A stretch of DNA of 64,000 nucleotides from Clusia tigrina (lineage: Eukaryota > Arthropoda > Insecta > Diptera > Clusiidae): assembly GCA_920105625.2 (NCBI GenBank), contig OV050032.1, positions 197,145,791 to 197,209,790 of the forward strand, in the 5' to 3' direction. Numbering within the stretch: the stretch's first letter is position 1; every line of letters begins with the position of its first letter. Below the pieces are notes generated by a model, which worked only from the letters and a program-made list of their open reading frames with translations, did not search any database and was not told where the DNA came from. Shown piece by piece: positions 10,986-22,965 of this stretch. The position numbers and the translations under genes are program-made.

Positions 10986-11267
10986 GTTCCATTTCGGTCA
11001 CAAAAGGATTATCATAATGCACCTTTAGCAATTGGTGTTCATGATAACAGCGATGCCTTCTTCGTTTTCAGAAAACTAGGACCCCAAAGTGCCAAGACAG
11101 AATTTCTTGTGCATTTACAATGAATGTAAATGCAACTTGAAGCTAAGCCATTGAGACGACCCAAAGGCACTGCATGCAGAGTAACTGACGAAGCAGAGTC
11201 TTCAATAACACTCTCACTACCAGCTTTGATTTGTACGGTCAACAAAAAGCTGCAAGCTCTGGTCGTA

Positions 11268-11522
11268 TTTCAAAATTTTGCTATTAAGTTGCATACTTGG
11301 TCAATCATTCTACAGTGATCCGCTCTTGTCCGCTTTCAAAATTTTGCTATTAGGTTGCATACTTGGACAATCATTCTACAATGATCCGCTCTTGCCCTCT
11401 TTCAAAATTTTCCTATTAAGTTGCATACTTGGAAAATCATTCTACAATGATCCGCTCTTGCCCTCTTTCAAAATTTTGCTATTAGGTTGCATACTTGGTC
11501 AATCATTCTACAATGATCCTTT
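11268..11522. repeat. 66-bp tandem repeat, nearly four units
   Basis: Units begin TTTCAAAATTTTGCTATTA at 11268, 11334, 11400 and 11466; the period is exactly 66 bp, a multiple of three. The plus strand therefore stays open through the array (11278-11589) with a 22-residue periodic peptide containing CILGQSFYNDPLLP. Units differ by single substitutions only, so the expansion is recent. I see no transposon features around it. Confidence 0.95.
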
Positions 11523-13039
11523 GTCCAAATATCGAAACGTTGTTATTGCATACATTTCAAGTAGTTCTATATACTTCGCAGTGAGCTGACTGATACTTTG
11601 ATCTCGCCACAATGTTACCATCTGTTAGCTTGACAGTCCCGCAAATCACAAAGCTGGAAATTGCATCACTTGGTATCAACAGCAATTATCTCCGACTGAG
11701 TTTGACTTTAGGAAACATTTCCACAATTCGCAATCTGAGCCAACTGCAAACATTGCAATTTTTTTAACACAATCATTTCTGCAGTTCGTTAACATAATCC
11801 AATCGCATTCATTCTGACAATTGACACTATGCAAATACGCGCACAATTGTGGTGCATGTTTGCACCCACACTCGGAACTTGGCCCCGCACTGTGCGCCAC
11901 TACAAGCCTCTTCGATGGCAAAGTGAGTGCACTGCCAGATTCCTTGTTGCCGCATTGGATTTTGCTTGCTTTTGAAATTGCCATTGCCAACCATATTAAT
12001 TCAGCGCACTCAGCTATTATAGCCATTATTAATTCCCCCAAGTAGCTCGCAGTAGAACGCAGTGCCGGAGTAAGAAGACAAAACTTATTTAAATCCAATC
12101 CCATCTGGAGGCGAACAAGTGGGCACAGTTGGAGTGAGCCGCACCAGTGAGTGCCTCTTCTGCGGTCCTACACAGCAACAAAGCGAATTTAATTAAAATT
12201 CCGAAAATGCGAAAACAATGCACGCTAGCGAGCGTTTTCATCAACATATCACCCGCCGTTGTCGTTGTCGTTGCCGTCCGCAGCCGGAGTCGCCGCTTGC
12301 GCCACTGCGGTCCATAGAATACACGAAATGCATTCAGAGAGAGAGACAATAGCTGCAGCAGTGGCAATGGCGGTGACCGCGGCCATAGCAATTTATGGCA
12401 GCTGCATTTCATGCTGCAGATAAAAACATAAAATAAAATAAAATAAAATCCGAAAGCAAAGAAACCCCAAAGAATATGTAAAGTTGCTCTGCGTGAGATG
12501 TGAAGTGTGGGAAGCGGCGCGATCAGTGTTGCCAGACTTACAATGCTTATGGTATTCATACCAGAATTTAGACCTCCGAACAATGTGAAATGGGGATAAA
12601 GGATTGCGAACAAAGGCGAAATTATTTTGGAACATAACAGCTGCAGACCGAAGGGACGATGTTTGACCTATCTCTATAATGCGACTCAATCTACTGCCGC
12701 ACCACAATGACTTAGTTTTTGCTTACAACACGAAATCAGAGCTGCTTCTCTGCGTGTGCAGCAGTTGCATGTGAAACCCAAATCTGACCAGAATGCTGAA
12801 TGAATTCAAGAGTGTTTTATTTGCTTATGAGTGGTAATCGAAAGTGAAGTAGAAAACTGAACCTCAGCAAATCATCGCTCTCTTTAGCTTTCTATATATT
12901 TCCAGAGAACACAGAGAAGATACACTTAAACGTCACATTTTCTGATGTTTAAAAAAATTGTCTTTGTTTATCATTAGTTGGGTACCCCAAAATGTGCTAA
13001 GGCGCTGGCCATGTGTTCCCAGCTAGCTGAGCTGAAAGC
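11523..13039. other. No gene recognised
   Basis: Several frames exceed 100 residues here, the longest at 12089-12613 on the minus strand, but none shows a family motif, and opposing frames overlap heavily. A short TAAAA run is present at 12421-12449. Possibly single-copy non-coding DNA. Confidence 0.4.
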
Positions 13040-14095
13040 AGTTACGACATCTAGGGTGACTACAAGGCAATATCTCTTGGTTCCACCCCACCATCATTCC
13101 CCTGGATCGCTTTTTTGGCCGTCTGGACAAGTTCGTTGATGGCGTCCACGGTGGATTTCGCCTTCCCGAAGCCATATTGGCGTTTTGAGAGCTTTATAGA
13201 TTTTGTAATGGCCTCATCAATCCTGTCACAGATTATCCGCTCCAGAATTTTTCCCGCCGTATCTAACATGCAGAGTGGGCGGTACGCTGAAGGATCCTCT
13301 GTTGGTGTGTTGGCTTTCAGCGCTAGGACTAGTCGTTGCCTCTTCCATCGATTTGGGAAAATGCCTTCTCTCAGGCAGGCATCGTAAATTTTCCTCAGTG
13401 GCTCTGCGGTTTTAAGCACTCCGTTGGGGATTCCATCTGGGTCAGGTGCTGTCTGGTCTCCAATCTTCCCAACCGCCCACAACACCTCATCTATAGTTAC
13501 ACTGGGAATGCATTTCTCCGTTTGCTCGCGCAGGGTGCTCGTATGGTACATAATTCTGTACTGGAAAGAGCTGTGCCACTAGGCGTCTGAGCAACATTGG
13601 AGAGGTTGGAGACGGCTGCCTGTAGCAGGGCAATTTTCGCATGACAAGTCTGTATGCAATGCCCCATGGGTCGTCCTCAACCTGTGCGCATAATTCAGCG
13701 AATCTGGTGCTCTTGCTCTTCTTAATTGCCTTATTCAGTACATTTCTGGCTTCCTTGAAGGCCTGGTGCTTCCGCAGAGAATCTGGTATTCCGTATAGAA
13801 CGATGATACCTTCTCCTCGCAGCATGACATGCTTTGCGGAGCTCGCTCTATAGCAGCCGTCCACCAGTAGACAGGTTTATGCATCCGACCATATGGTCTC
13901 CTGGACATTGCCACGTCGCAGGCATTTTCTACTTTTCTTGCCACCTGGTTCGCCATTTCTTCTGCATTGCCTTCCAGCACCAAACCTTCAAGCATCATTG
14001 CTAGGACGTCTTTGTCAAGGCTGTTTGTCCTCCAGCCTTTCAATGTCGGACCTATCCGCTGCCGTTTCCAGGGCTTCTCCAGTTCGCAGATGATA
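13040..14095 (-). mobile_element. R1-type LINE fragment, antisense: pre-RT linker and RT fingers
   Basis: Minus strand from 14095: a helical pre-RT linker (MKGWRTNSLDKDVLAMMLEG; CDVAMSRR; PVYWWTAAIERA) and, after frame changes near 13850 and 13560, RT fingers in an open stretch at 13060-13551. The RT part has TIDEVLWAVGKIGDQTAPDP followed by DGIPNGVLK, WKRQRLVLALK, PSAYRPLCMLDTAGKILERI and KRQYGFGKAKSTVDAI. This spacing and the YRPxCxLDTxGK..E motif are typical of R1/TRAS-group elements. The catalytic palm is missing below 13060. It is truncated at both ends and broken in at least two places. Confidence 0.88.
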
Positions 14096-14270
14096 GCTGA
14101 CCCCTCTGTGTTTCTATCTATATCTCTCTTTATGTCTCTGTCTAACTCTCTATCTCTTTATGTTAATTTTTGTTTCTTATGCTTTCCTCTCTTTCTTTGT
14201 CTCCTTGTCTATCTGTATCCCTTTTTGTGTTTCTATCTTCTCTGTCTCCCTCTCTGTTTGTCTGTGTTTT
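14096..14270. repeat. Degenerate TCTCTNT pyrimidine-rich low-complexity tract
   Basis: Imperfect repeats of TCTCTGTCT/TCTATCTCT-like units directly abut the 5' side of the antisense R1-type fragment. The open frames over it are artefacts of composition. Confidence 0.7.
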
Positions 14271-14817
14271 ATGTCACTACACATATGGCCTTTACAGTCT
14301 TGGATATGCCCCTCTATTTTCTTAAGGCTCCCACAATATTGCACTCTTATAGCTTAGTTCGTGTGTCGCCCCTTTTTCCTGTAAGCTATCCTGAGGCATT
14401 GTTTTAATTACTCTTGGGCCTCATTGGAACAAGGGAGAAATATCTTTACCATGAGTGACATTTGTCCGCAATCTACCACAATACACAAACATCATTTAGG
14501 AAGAACACACACGAATATTCTTTCTCCTTTCAGTGACATTTATCCCAATGTAATAAGCTCCTCCGGGACACAGACGCTGGCACAATTTTTCTATGCTTTC
14601 CATTGTTAGGCTGATCAATATATTATGAGTTTGTAGACCGTTGGCTGCCCGCTTCTTGCTGAGGGTTGTGGGTATTGGCTGAAATGTTGACTCTCTGGCC
14701 AGGTTGTTATATCAACGTCAAGAGCAATGGGAACTGGATATGTCAACTAGTGAAGTTTATGGTACTTGCAGACATGAGGCAATTCAAATGAACTTTTTTC
14801 TCAAGTAACTTAAATAT

Positions 14818-15344
14818 TGAAACGTGATTGCATACTTTTAGGATCCCATCTGGAGTTTGAAGTTGTGTGCACCACCCTATGTCGTGGTAAGATAGTGTTG
14901 CATAGAATGTTCTCGTTCGTGGTGTATATAAGTTTCTAGAATAATCCAGAAACTTCTTGAATAGCTTATAATTTTCTACTTCAGCCATTCGAAAGCATGG
15001 ACCATATGGACCACACTATTCAAAGTCGAAGATAGTCGAACAGAGATCGTAACAGTGTGTACATCGTGCGTTGAAGCAGCAGTATTTGTAATTTTGTAAA
15101 GTGATGAAATTAATTATTAAATAAAGTGAGTAATGAATTGTGAAATAAGTGCAAATTGTAATAAAGGAAACATTAAGTGTGTAAATAGCAATATTTAAAT
15201 AAAGTTAATTATTTTAATTTAACCAGCGATTGTTTGATTACTACACAATCCAGTGGTACGAATCCGATTACAGAAAGTTAGAGTAAATTGTCAAGAGGAC
15301 AATTTCGTAACAGAATAAATTGTCAGGAGGGCAATTTCGTAACA
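14818..15344 (+). mobile_element. Solo LTR, copy 1 of the heat-shock-element LTR family
   Basis: Begins TGAAAC and ends GTAACA, and is flanked by ATAT on both sides (14814-14817 and 15345-15348), consistent with a 4-bp target duplication of a gypsy-type element. It has a TATA motif at 14924-14931, several AATAAA-like signals at 15118-15205, and a 3' part shared with three other copies in the window: a segment starting AACCAGCGATTGTTTGATTA, then ATCCAGTGGTACGAATCCG. The last 30 bp are duplicated, so the GGGCAATTTCGTAACA end occurs twice. Upstream and downstream of the TATA are GAA/TTC pentamers (GAATGTTCTC at 14905; GAAACTTCTTGAA at 14949-14961). No internal region is present. Confidence 0.85.
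14949..14961 (+). promoter_or_regulatory. Heat-shock-element-like triple pentamer in LTR copy 1
   Basis: GAAACTTCTTGAA is three perfectly spaced alternating pentamers (GAA nn TTC nn GAA). TTCTAGAA lies just upstream at 14934-14941. Binding by heat-shock factor is inferred from the known consensus. Confidence 0.55.
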
Positions 15345-15689
15345 ATATTGTAATTATATATTAGTTCACACTCAACGGTTCAGCGCCTGTATGCCTTTTT
15401 GGCGCCAGGACACATGAATAGATCTGTCTGGAATTCCAATCAAGAGACTTTGTAGTCTGTACACCACATTTGTTCGTCCCGGTAATATTGGGTGGCACGA
15501 AACTTAGTTGGGAAAAGAATGCAAGACAAATTTCACAATTTCTATGCGTATATACATATACAGATATATACTCGCATGAGTTGGGACTGTTGCAGACTTC
15601 CATCTGTAGATTTTTGCGACCAGACTCAGATATCCACCCTTATAATGTCCTTTTTCCACAACAGTTTTGGCGAAAATTCAGAGTTCCTG
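15345..15689. other. No feature recognised
   Basis: Overlapping frames on both strands, none with family motifs; the flank directly after the solo LTR starts with its ATAT duplication. Confidence 0.4.
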
Positions 15690-15870
15690 TGATTTAGCGG
15701 TGCGGTTTATCTGGCCTACAAAAAGTTACGAATTGACCCCCTCAGACTTCAAATCGCTCATCTACGGTAACAATCCAAGGACAATTGAAGAACTCAGTGA
15801 GGATACCAGAGGAGTAAGTGGGGATATTCCGTCTCATTTATGCAAATATGTTGCCGTCATTTTGACATTC
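15690..15870 (+). pseudogene. Fragment of a Tc1/mariner-superfamily transposase C-terminus
   Basis: The plus strand reads SCDLAVRFIWPTKSYELTPS, DFKSLIYGNNPRTIEELSED, then GDIPSHLCKYV. The L-T-P-x-D-F...K-S-L-x-Y...P-x-T-I-E-E-L pattern is the segment after the last catalytic aspartate in mariner-like transposases of the group that carries WGYxKSxVY. The usual FLWGYV residues between DF and KS are deleted. No inverted ends are visible nearby. A short, dead relic of a different lineage from the 5.7-6.7 kb mariner. Confidence 0.6.
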
Positions 15871-16654
15871 CTACTGCAATCTTCATCATTTATATGCTCC
15901 AGAACAATCTTATTTACACAACCACTTCAATAACTTCCATTATATATACGAAATTTAATAACTTGGCATTATAATATGTTGGTAGCTCGCTTCTGAAAGG
16001 TATTCCATCAAAAGTAAAATATTTGGAAATTTTGCTTTTGATGGAAAACCTCTCAGTACAGAGCTACCAACAAATTCGAATGCCAGGTCTGTCTTTGGAC
16101 AACCGGCGTAAATCGAGCGAGTGTTACACAATATAAGAAAACCTCCAGGCAATTCCATTGGGAGTACCACAGTGTCCACATTTGTTGTAATTATAGGCTC
16201 AATACCCCATCCACCACGGCCTCTTTATATTGTCTTTAACAAATGAACTCAGACATTAGCTGCAGTGGAAATATATTCATCTGTAAAACAGTTTTTTATT
16301 TGTGATGTTTTATATATGTTCCACTTCAGTTAATCCCACAAATATGGGCATGGTATTCAAATAAACTCACTCATTTTTTTTCATTACTCAACTCTTGCTT
16401 GTGGCATTCTCATCTTTTCCATGAATTTTTACCTCAGTTTGCTATGACGTCACAACTGCATCCTTTAATCTTGATTCAAATACATTCCTGCTCCAGAGTA
16501 TGCGTAAATTATTTTTCGTGTTCATTTATTAAATATTTTGCAAGGTTTGTGGCATTATTATTATTCCTAATTCCTAATTCAAAGATCATGTTAAGCGCTT
16601 TGCTCTGATGCCAGCAAAAAGTAGATTTAAACTGAACCGTTTTATGGTATTTCC
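15871..16654. other. No feature recognised
   Basis: A-T rich; a 74-residue antisense frame at 15955-16179 is unrecognised. No repeats or RNA signals seen. Confidence 0.4.
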
Positions 16655-16930
16655 AAATGAATTTTCATTCGGTTTTATTCCCAGCTACTTCCATAATGCT
16701 CTTCAAGCGGCAATGCCCGGTAATGACCCCCGTAAGCACTCTCACTGCAGGTTTGTTGAGCCCTAAGAGAGCCCTCGTTCTCTTCATGTCTATCCTAGGC
16801 CATAAGTCCAGTGAGACTTCACAGCCGTCACGATTATTCCATAAGTTATTTATGACTGCAATAGTGAATTCATCTATGCTCCCAAACAGTTCACATATCG
16901 GGATTTGTATTGAGGAGGGCGGATTAAATT
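16655..16930 (-). mobile_element. LINE C-terminal fragment, antisense
   Basis: The minus strand stays open and reads INNLWNNRDGCEVSLDLWPR, MKRTRALLGLNKPAVRVLTG, then VITGHCRLK. The W-pos rich helix followed by (L)L.L.K..(V/L)R.(L/V)(T)G..TGH(C/Y) is the constant linker between RNase H and the C-terminal knuckle in jockey/LOA-type elements. The knuckle itself is absent. Unusually it has no stop in this stretch, but it is only about 90 residues long. Confidence 0.65.
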
Positions 16931-17109
16931 AGGTAATATAATTCAGATGTTTTCAAATATATCAAGATTTTATCAAAATCTGATGGAGAGGGGTTAGAGA
17001 GAAAGGACACGCGGATCATCATGCTGAAAGATATGATATCTTAAGCGGTTCATTTCTGGACGCTCACGGAGGTAATGTGATAGGATATTGTTAGGAGTTT
17101 GAATAATGC

Positions 17110-18785
17110 AGTTGCATATGGACTTTAATATTCATCAATAATAATCATATACTTTTAGTAGTTTGTCCCATGGCCGACACTGCGACCTAAAAGATCTTTT
17201 TTGTCATACTACATTTGTCATTAATGATCCATGTGATCACAAATGTTCGGTCTAGTATGGCCTATTGATTTAGTAGCGGCATTTCTTCCATAATGCCATA
17301 GAATTGCGTCCATTTGGTGATGTCAAAGCTTCACAATTAAAGTGATCAGGTTCTTTTCTCCGTAGATGTTCCTTCTCTAAAGAAAGGAAGTAGCTGAAAG
17401 TCATGTTCTTTCATTATCTTTTCCGCTTTCTGGATGAATTTGAGAATGTCCATAACAAGAGCATTCTTTATTTCTTCCAGAGCAAGCTGGTCGCGGTGGA
17501 ATACGTTCATTCTAGTTCTTGACAACGCAATGCAGTTGCACAGTAAGTGTTCTGTGGTTTCCTCTTCTTCTAGACAGAGTCGGCACTCCGTATCATCCAG
17601 AATGTGCATTTTGGTCAAGTGATGTTTCAGTTAGGAATGACCTGACAGAAAACCCACTATTTTCCCTATGTCTGCTTTGCACATTTTGCGCAGTTCTCTA
17701 TTGTAGGTGAATGGCCTTACCAGTCTCTTGGCTTGACGAAGTCCTTCTATCCCTTCCCAGTGTGACATTCTGAGAATATGTTCCCATCTATCTACCCTGG
17801 ATTTAGTCTCCGCTCAGTTGATACTACAGTATGGCTCCGGACCTATGAAGCTTGCCGCGGAACCGTACCCTAGCCAGTTCGTCAGCAATTTCGTTGCCTT
17901 CGATCCCCGAGTGACCCGGGACTCAGCAAATGGCCACCTTATTTGTTGCACCTAAAGTTTGAAGGTTGTTGATGGTTGTTGCTGAAGGTTGTTGAAGCAT
18001 TCTTCCACCAGTTTCGATTCTAAAGAATATGAAGCTTATACCTGTATTGCAGCTTGACTATATGAATATATAGCTATGTGTGCGCCCTTGATACCCCTAT
18101 TCAGATTTGTCTTCACACAGATTGAGATTGCTTGAATTTCAGCCTGGAAGACGCTAGGCCACCTGCCCATTGGTTCTGAGATGTTGGCATTTGGTCCATA
18201 GACCCCTGCACCGACCCCGGTGTGTGTTTTTGAACCGTCTGTGAACCATTCTAGATTTCTAGGGTCGACCCAAGGTCCTCCTAAGACCCATTCATCACGG
18301 TCTGAGATAATAATTTAAAAATTGCGTTCAAACTGTCATTTTGGGATTATATAATCTGTTATTGAGCAGACTATGTTATGATCCGATATGTTTTTTAAGA
18401 TATTGAACTGACCATAGTAATGAGGTTCTTGTCTAGACAAAATTTTCACATCTTCAACGAGCTTCTAGCAGCATATTTTTCACGAATGTATGTAGTGGGG
18501 ATAATCCTATTATGGCCTCAATTGCTGCGGTTGAGTAGTTTCGCATTGCACCTGTGATTGCCTTTGAAAGCTTGTAAGTCTGTTCTTACCGGATTCTTGT
18601 GTTGTCTTAGGCCACCACACAAGGGATGCATAGCTAATGATTGGTCTAACCATCAATACATACATCAGTGTATCATTTTGAGTCTAGACCCCGTGTTCTA
18701 CCAAAGAGACTCTGATTGGCCGACGTTGGTCTTGTTGCTTTGTTTATCACCGATTTTAGGTGAGAGTTCCGGTAGCTTGGCTGTA
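17110..18785 (-). mobile_element. LINE 'A', copy 2, antisense
   Basis: Same family as 1-2400, in the opposite direction and truncated at its 5' side near 18785 (at the RT thumb). The knuckle region is open on the minus strand at 17346-17618, starting TKMHILDDTECRLCLEEEET, 95% or so like copy 1. RNase H motifs lie at about 17870-18270 but with stops and a short duplication (AACAACCATCAACAACCTTC-like) shared with copy 1. The shared duplication and shared stop codons suggest both descend from an already broken copy, or one is a segmental duplicate of the other. The 3' end at about 17160 reads out into an ATT/ATA tail. Confidence 0.9.
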
Positions 18786-21239
18786 TGATAAGCTAAACTG
18801 CCGCTGAGGTTGATGTATCACATGCATTTAAGAATACCGAAATTGTTTCTTTGACCAACTATTTTCTTACTCTCCTAAAAAGTGGGAAATGTAAATAAAA
18901 TCCTCCGGAATTATAAATATTAACTAACTAATTCAGTTTTTTTTCACTTATTCTTATATTGAATCCTTACCTCCTCAATATCTTTCATATATTTATCCTT
19001 GTTGATGTTGCTTTTCATACAAACCTAACTGACAGTCGGTAAATTTCGTATGCAGTATCCTGTTAAAATGCTATTTTCACTAAATAGTGACTATAAACGC
19101 GAGGGGTGATTTTTTCATTTCAACATAAATGGAATGCAGTGTTCTTAATAAAATTGGAATAAGGGTCCTGAACACCGGAGGTACTCTGCTGGTGCAGCAA
19201 TCCCCACACTTTGAAATAGAAGTCGTATCCCATTATATTGCATACCTGCTGAGCACAGTTTTCCATTGCAATTATTCCAGCAGAAACGATTTTAGATTTT
19301 CTTTAATTATTCCTCTGAGAACTGTTCCTCTGATTCCTTTTCTAAAACATTTGACGATATTGTGTCCGAACAGGCAAACGTGGTGGTGATCGGTATATTG
19401 AGTTGTTGAATATTGTCTTATTGAGATTTAATGATATGGAAGGTACTTATTTCGCGGCTGAATATATGCGTAGGGCATGGTGTTCGGACCATTGTGTCGT
19501 CTGCACCCTGTGGAGTGAGGGAATAAGAGACGGCGACTCAGTCCGCTTGTTTACTATGCTGCGGAGTAACTTCATTACTGCTTACAAATGGTGTAATTTA
19601 TTTTTATACGAAAACCACATTCTTCTCCCACTACACACACACAAATATATATATAGAGAGATATATTCAGGTATCCGTAAACTTATTAGGAAAACCTTGA
19701 TTTTGTCGCGGCGGTGGTAGGTGTATCCTAATAAAGAACTCATATAAAGTTTTAATGCGACAGTTTGTTCATTATTAAGCATTGCAGTCACCTTCAGTAG
19801 CAAAATCCTGATAAGACTTCAGGTATCATAAAACTGGTGAGTAGAAGCGCTTACAACAACAACCGCAACAACAACAACAAAAATAAGCACCAGGCACAAC
19901 AGCAACCGCACAAGCGACTACTCATACTTGTCACATACTCCTCTGCCACTCTTGCGTACACTTCTCAGCTGGTTCGTGCGCTGTGTGACTTTATAACACC
20001 TCCAGAAATGTGGAGTGTGGAGCGCAGTGGAGTGAAGTGGCAAACGTTGCTAGGATTTTGCAGGCTTTTATCGCAAAATTTATTGCTTAGCCTCAGCATA
20101 TAAAAAGCTTAAGCTAAACTTCTTATAAAAATAAAAACAAAAGGACCAAACAACGAGAGCACAACTGCACCAACAACAACAACAACGACAACAACGACGG
20201 ATGTACGTATATTAAAATCCGAAGCGGCATCATCAAATGCCAAGACAAAAGTAGCGAAGAAAAAAATTGACAAACACAATGAAAAGGTAAAAAGGAAAAC
20301 CAAAATGAGAACATAAAACATAAAAGAGCATAGGAAAAAAGTGTTCACTCGCCACCCAAGGAAACCGAAAATGAAGTGCAATCGTCGTTCGCCCAAGTTG
20401 ATGGTGGCTGGCGGAACGCACGTAGATGGATACGCTGGTGAACTTTGCGGTGCGAGGCTTTAGCAAACCCTAAGCCGCGCTAGTGCGAGAAAGCGGACTC
20501 GACCTAACCCAACCAGACCAGACCCCAACCAACAGGACTCTAACGACAACTTCCGTGTACGCGGTTTGCGTTCAAAATGAAATGCTGCGGCTTTTATTTG
20601 CGCCAGCGAAGTATTTCTCAATGTGTGTGTTCATTGGGCCGAAGCTCACTTTTGGCTTAACGGAGCCGCGAGCGCACAGTGTGACAGATTTGGTCGAACC
20701 GACAAAAATGTCAGTACAGTAAGCTCTGGATTAGGTGAACTAGGTCAGCCTAGAAATGTACTCAAAGCTGAAGGAAGAGACGAAAATAATTCGAGGGCCC
20801 ATTCGCCATTTCTAAGTATCCGGACACTTGTTAAGTTCAAAGCAAGGTTGCGGAGCTCCACACAGAAAATATCAGCATTAGTCCAATTGCATTGGAGCAA
20901 AGAGTTCATCGTCAAGCACGGAAGTGGAGTGAAATCACATAAAATCGAAGTTCACGGGTACCGTATCCTTACGGACATCGAGGAGCTTTGCTCAGTAACT
21001 CCATTAATTGAAATCTTTGAAATCATCTCAAAGCTGTGAAACTCAAGATGACTTTGATAAAGCACTTCAAACTGGGATCGACAAACTTTTTCCGGAAGCA
21101 CTTCTTAAGAGATATTCTGCCGTCAGTTCTGTGAGGTGGTGAAAGAATTTATTTGCTTCTTTCTATATATAATAATCATGTGCCTTAAATTGGCATGTAT
21201 TCAATAAATTGAGATAGTTCAAGGACTCAGGACTGTGCA
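18786..21239. other. No gene recognised; CAA and CAA/CGA simple repeats
   Basis: Contains ACA/AACAAC runs at 19855-19890 and 20170-20200 and a short TATA/GA patch at 19645-19670. Frames up to 138 residues (20623-21039, plus strand) have no recognisable motif, and opposite-strand frames in the CAA runs are compositional. GC content is higher at 20380-20720. Confidence 0.4.
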
Positions 21240-21399
21240 GGACTAAGCCCCACAAATGAGACACACAGGCTCAAGAGACCTTCGAAAATCAATCAGCTTT
21301 GGCACAGTTTGATTTTCTCTTACAGTCAAATGTATATTGTGACGAGATAGTCTTCTTACTACCGAACGAGCAAGTAAGTAACGTACTGATGCCTGATCA

Positions 21400-21935
21400 A
21401 TAGAATTGAAGGATGACATGATGAGAAAGGTGAAAGAACGGTGGAGTACTATCTCATGTAAACTCGCAAAGCTCATGTGCACAGCGTACGCCACTCAGAC
21501 CATATCGATACTGGCACTTCCGAGAAAGGATTGCAGAACGGTAGTAGGAATACTGACAGGTCACTGTCTAACGGCAGTACACGCTAAACGGATGGGACTC
21601 ACAAACAACAGAGAATAAAGGCAACGTGGGGAGTAGGGCACAATGGATACTATAGAGCATCCACTATGGCTATGCCCCGCAATATCGACAACGCGTCTAA
21701 CGCAACTGGGCGCCCCTCGGTTTGGAGGATTAGAAGAGGTCGCACAATTCGGGACAGTTTCGCTCTTAAGATTTGCTAAGAGCGTCTCCCTGTATAACGA
21801 TTTTATACTACAGCTCTTAAACGGATATCCGTCTGACACCGAAAAGGACCTTGCAGGTATAAGTGTGGCCTATGCGGCCAGGCAGTTTAAGCTAACCTTA
21901 CCTAATCTTCTGAAAATACCTGACTAAAAATGAAT
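21400..21935 (+). mobile_element. LINE 3' fragment: linker and C-terminal knuckle
   Basis: The plus strand reads RWSTISCKLAKLMCTAYATQ and PRKDCRTVVGILTGHCLTAV in the 21406-21618 frame, then after a frameshift TIEHPLWLCPAISTTRLTQL and a long tail VSLLRFAKSVSLYNDFILQL ending KIPD* at 21925. This is the RKD.R..VG.LTGHC linker followed by the remains of the H-x4-C half of the knuckle. The first C-x2-C pair is lost at the frameshift. It differs in sequence from families A and B, so it represents another LINE family. Confidence 0.8.
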
Positions 21936-22574
21936 AGAAGGTAAGTACTACAAAATATTAGTGTAAGGGCAATAGTGAGATATCACTAGTGATAAGTTAT
22001 CATTAGACAAAAGTTATGTGTGATAATTCTGCGGATATATTGCATCTTTCTCCAATAATTTGAGGAATAAATGGGAAGTTATAAACAATGCTTTCTCATT
22101 TAATTCCTATGTCCTTTTCACTATTGAACTCATTTCTAGAATGTATTGAACTTCCCTCGAGCGAAGGTGAAGTATTAAATAGTGTATGAGTCGTGATGTT
22201 TGAATTATCCTTCAATACAGCAATAAATTGTGTCAGTGATGCTGCAGTCCTTGTTCTGAAAGGTGCGGGAATTATGTGTAGGAATTTCTGAAGAACAACT
22301 GTGGCCCTGCTATTTGAACCCAACTTGCAAACAAATCTGAAGCTGACTACTTTTTGTGTGAAATAAAAGTTGAATGATAATAAATTTATATCCAGATCGA
22401 AATGGAAACCGGAGATCTTATTACGTGGATGTTAATTCGTATGTTGAGCAACAGAGTTCACCTGATAAGGATGTCAGGGTATAGTGGGAACGTGAGTGGG
22501 TATATAATAGTATAGAAAAAAATCACACCAATATTGGCAGGAAACAAAAGATGTTTGGGTAGCTAAAACTTTCT
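21936..22574. other. No feature recognised
   Basis: A-T rich sequence with one 75-residue antisense frame (22096-22323) of unknown nature. Confidence 0.35.
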
Positions 22575-22965
22575 TGTCATTCCATTCTCTTAAGAGAACT
22601 AAAGAGATACTGAGCTTGACTCGGTCAGGTATTCGTACTGTCACTGGACTGTTGATTGGGCACTGTCGGTAATAAAATACCATGATAATCACCAAAATGA
22701 CCTCTGGAGGTTGTGTAACGAAGAGGAGGAAACAGCGGAACATCTGTTTTGGCACTGTAATGGTCTCATATGGACCCGGCTTCGTTACTTAGGTAACCAT
22801 TTCCTAGAACCGTCAGAAATGGCAGACAAATCCCCTAAGGAAACCATTGAATTCGTATTGAATACTAGACTTGTGGAGTATTTGTAAGAATCAAAATAGG
22901 TCTATTTGGCCGCAGTGACTTGATGACTAGTTCCCGCTCTCAGTACAATTTAATCTAATGTGAGA
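22575..22965 (+). mobile_element. LINE 3' fragment with C-terminal knuckle
   Basis: The plus strand reads LKRTKEILSLTRSGIRTVTG, LLIGHC, then after a frame change LWRLCNEEEETAEHLFWHCN and GLIWTRLRYLGNHFLEPSEM, ending IEFVLNTRLVEYL at about 22887. The C-x2-C pair is degraded (WRLC remains) but the EEET.EH....C half is clear. A short 3' UTR follows (GGCCGCAGTGACTTGATGA), resembling the C/G-CAGTG motif near the 3' ends of families A and B, so all are probably one broader clade. Confidence 0.8.

Noticed and set aside
12089..12613. 174-residue antisense frame
   Set aside because: No domain, overlapping frame of 104 residues on the same strand, poor codon logic; likely chance.
20109..20396. 95-residue antisense frame with a valine run and hydrophobic segments
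   Set aside because: The valine run is a translated CAA/CGA repeat; hydrophobicity is a by-product of A-rich plus strand.
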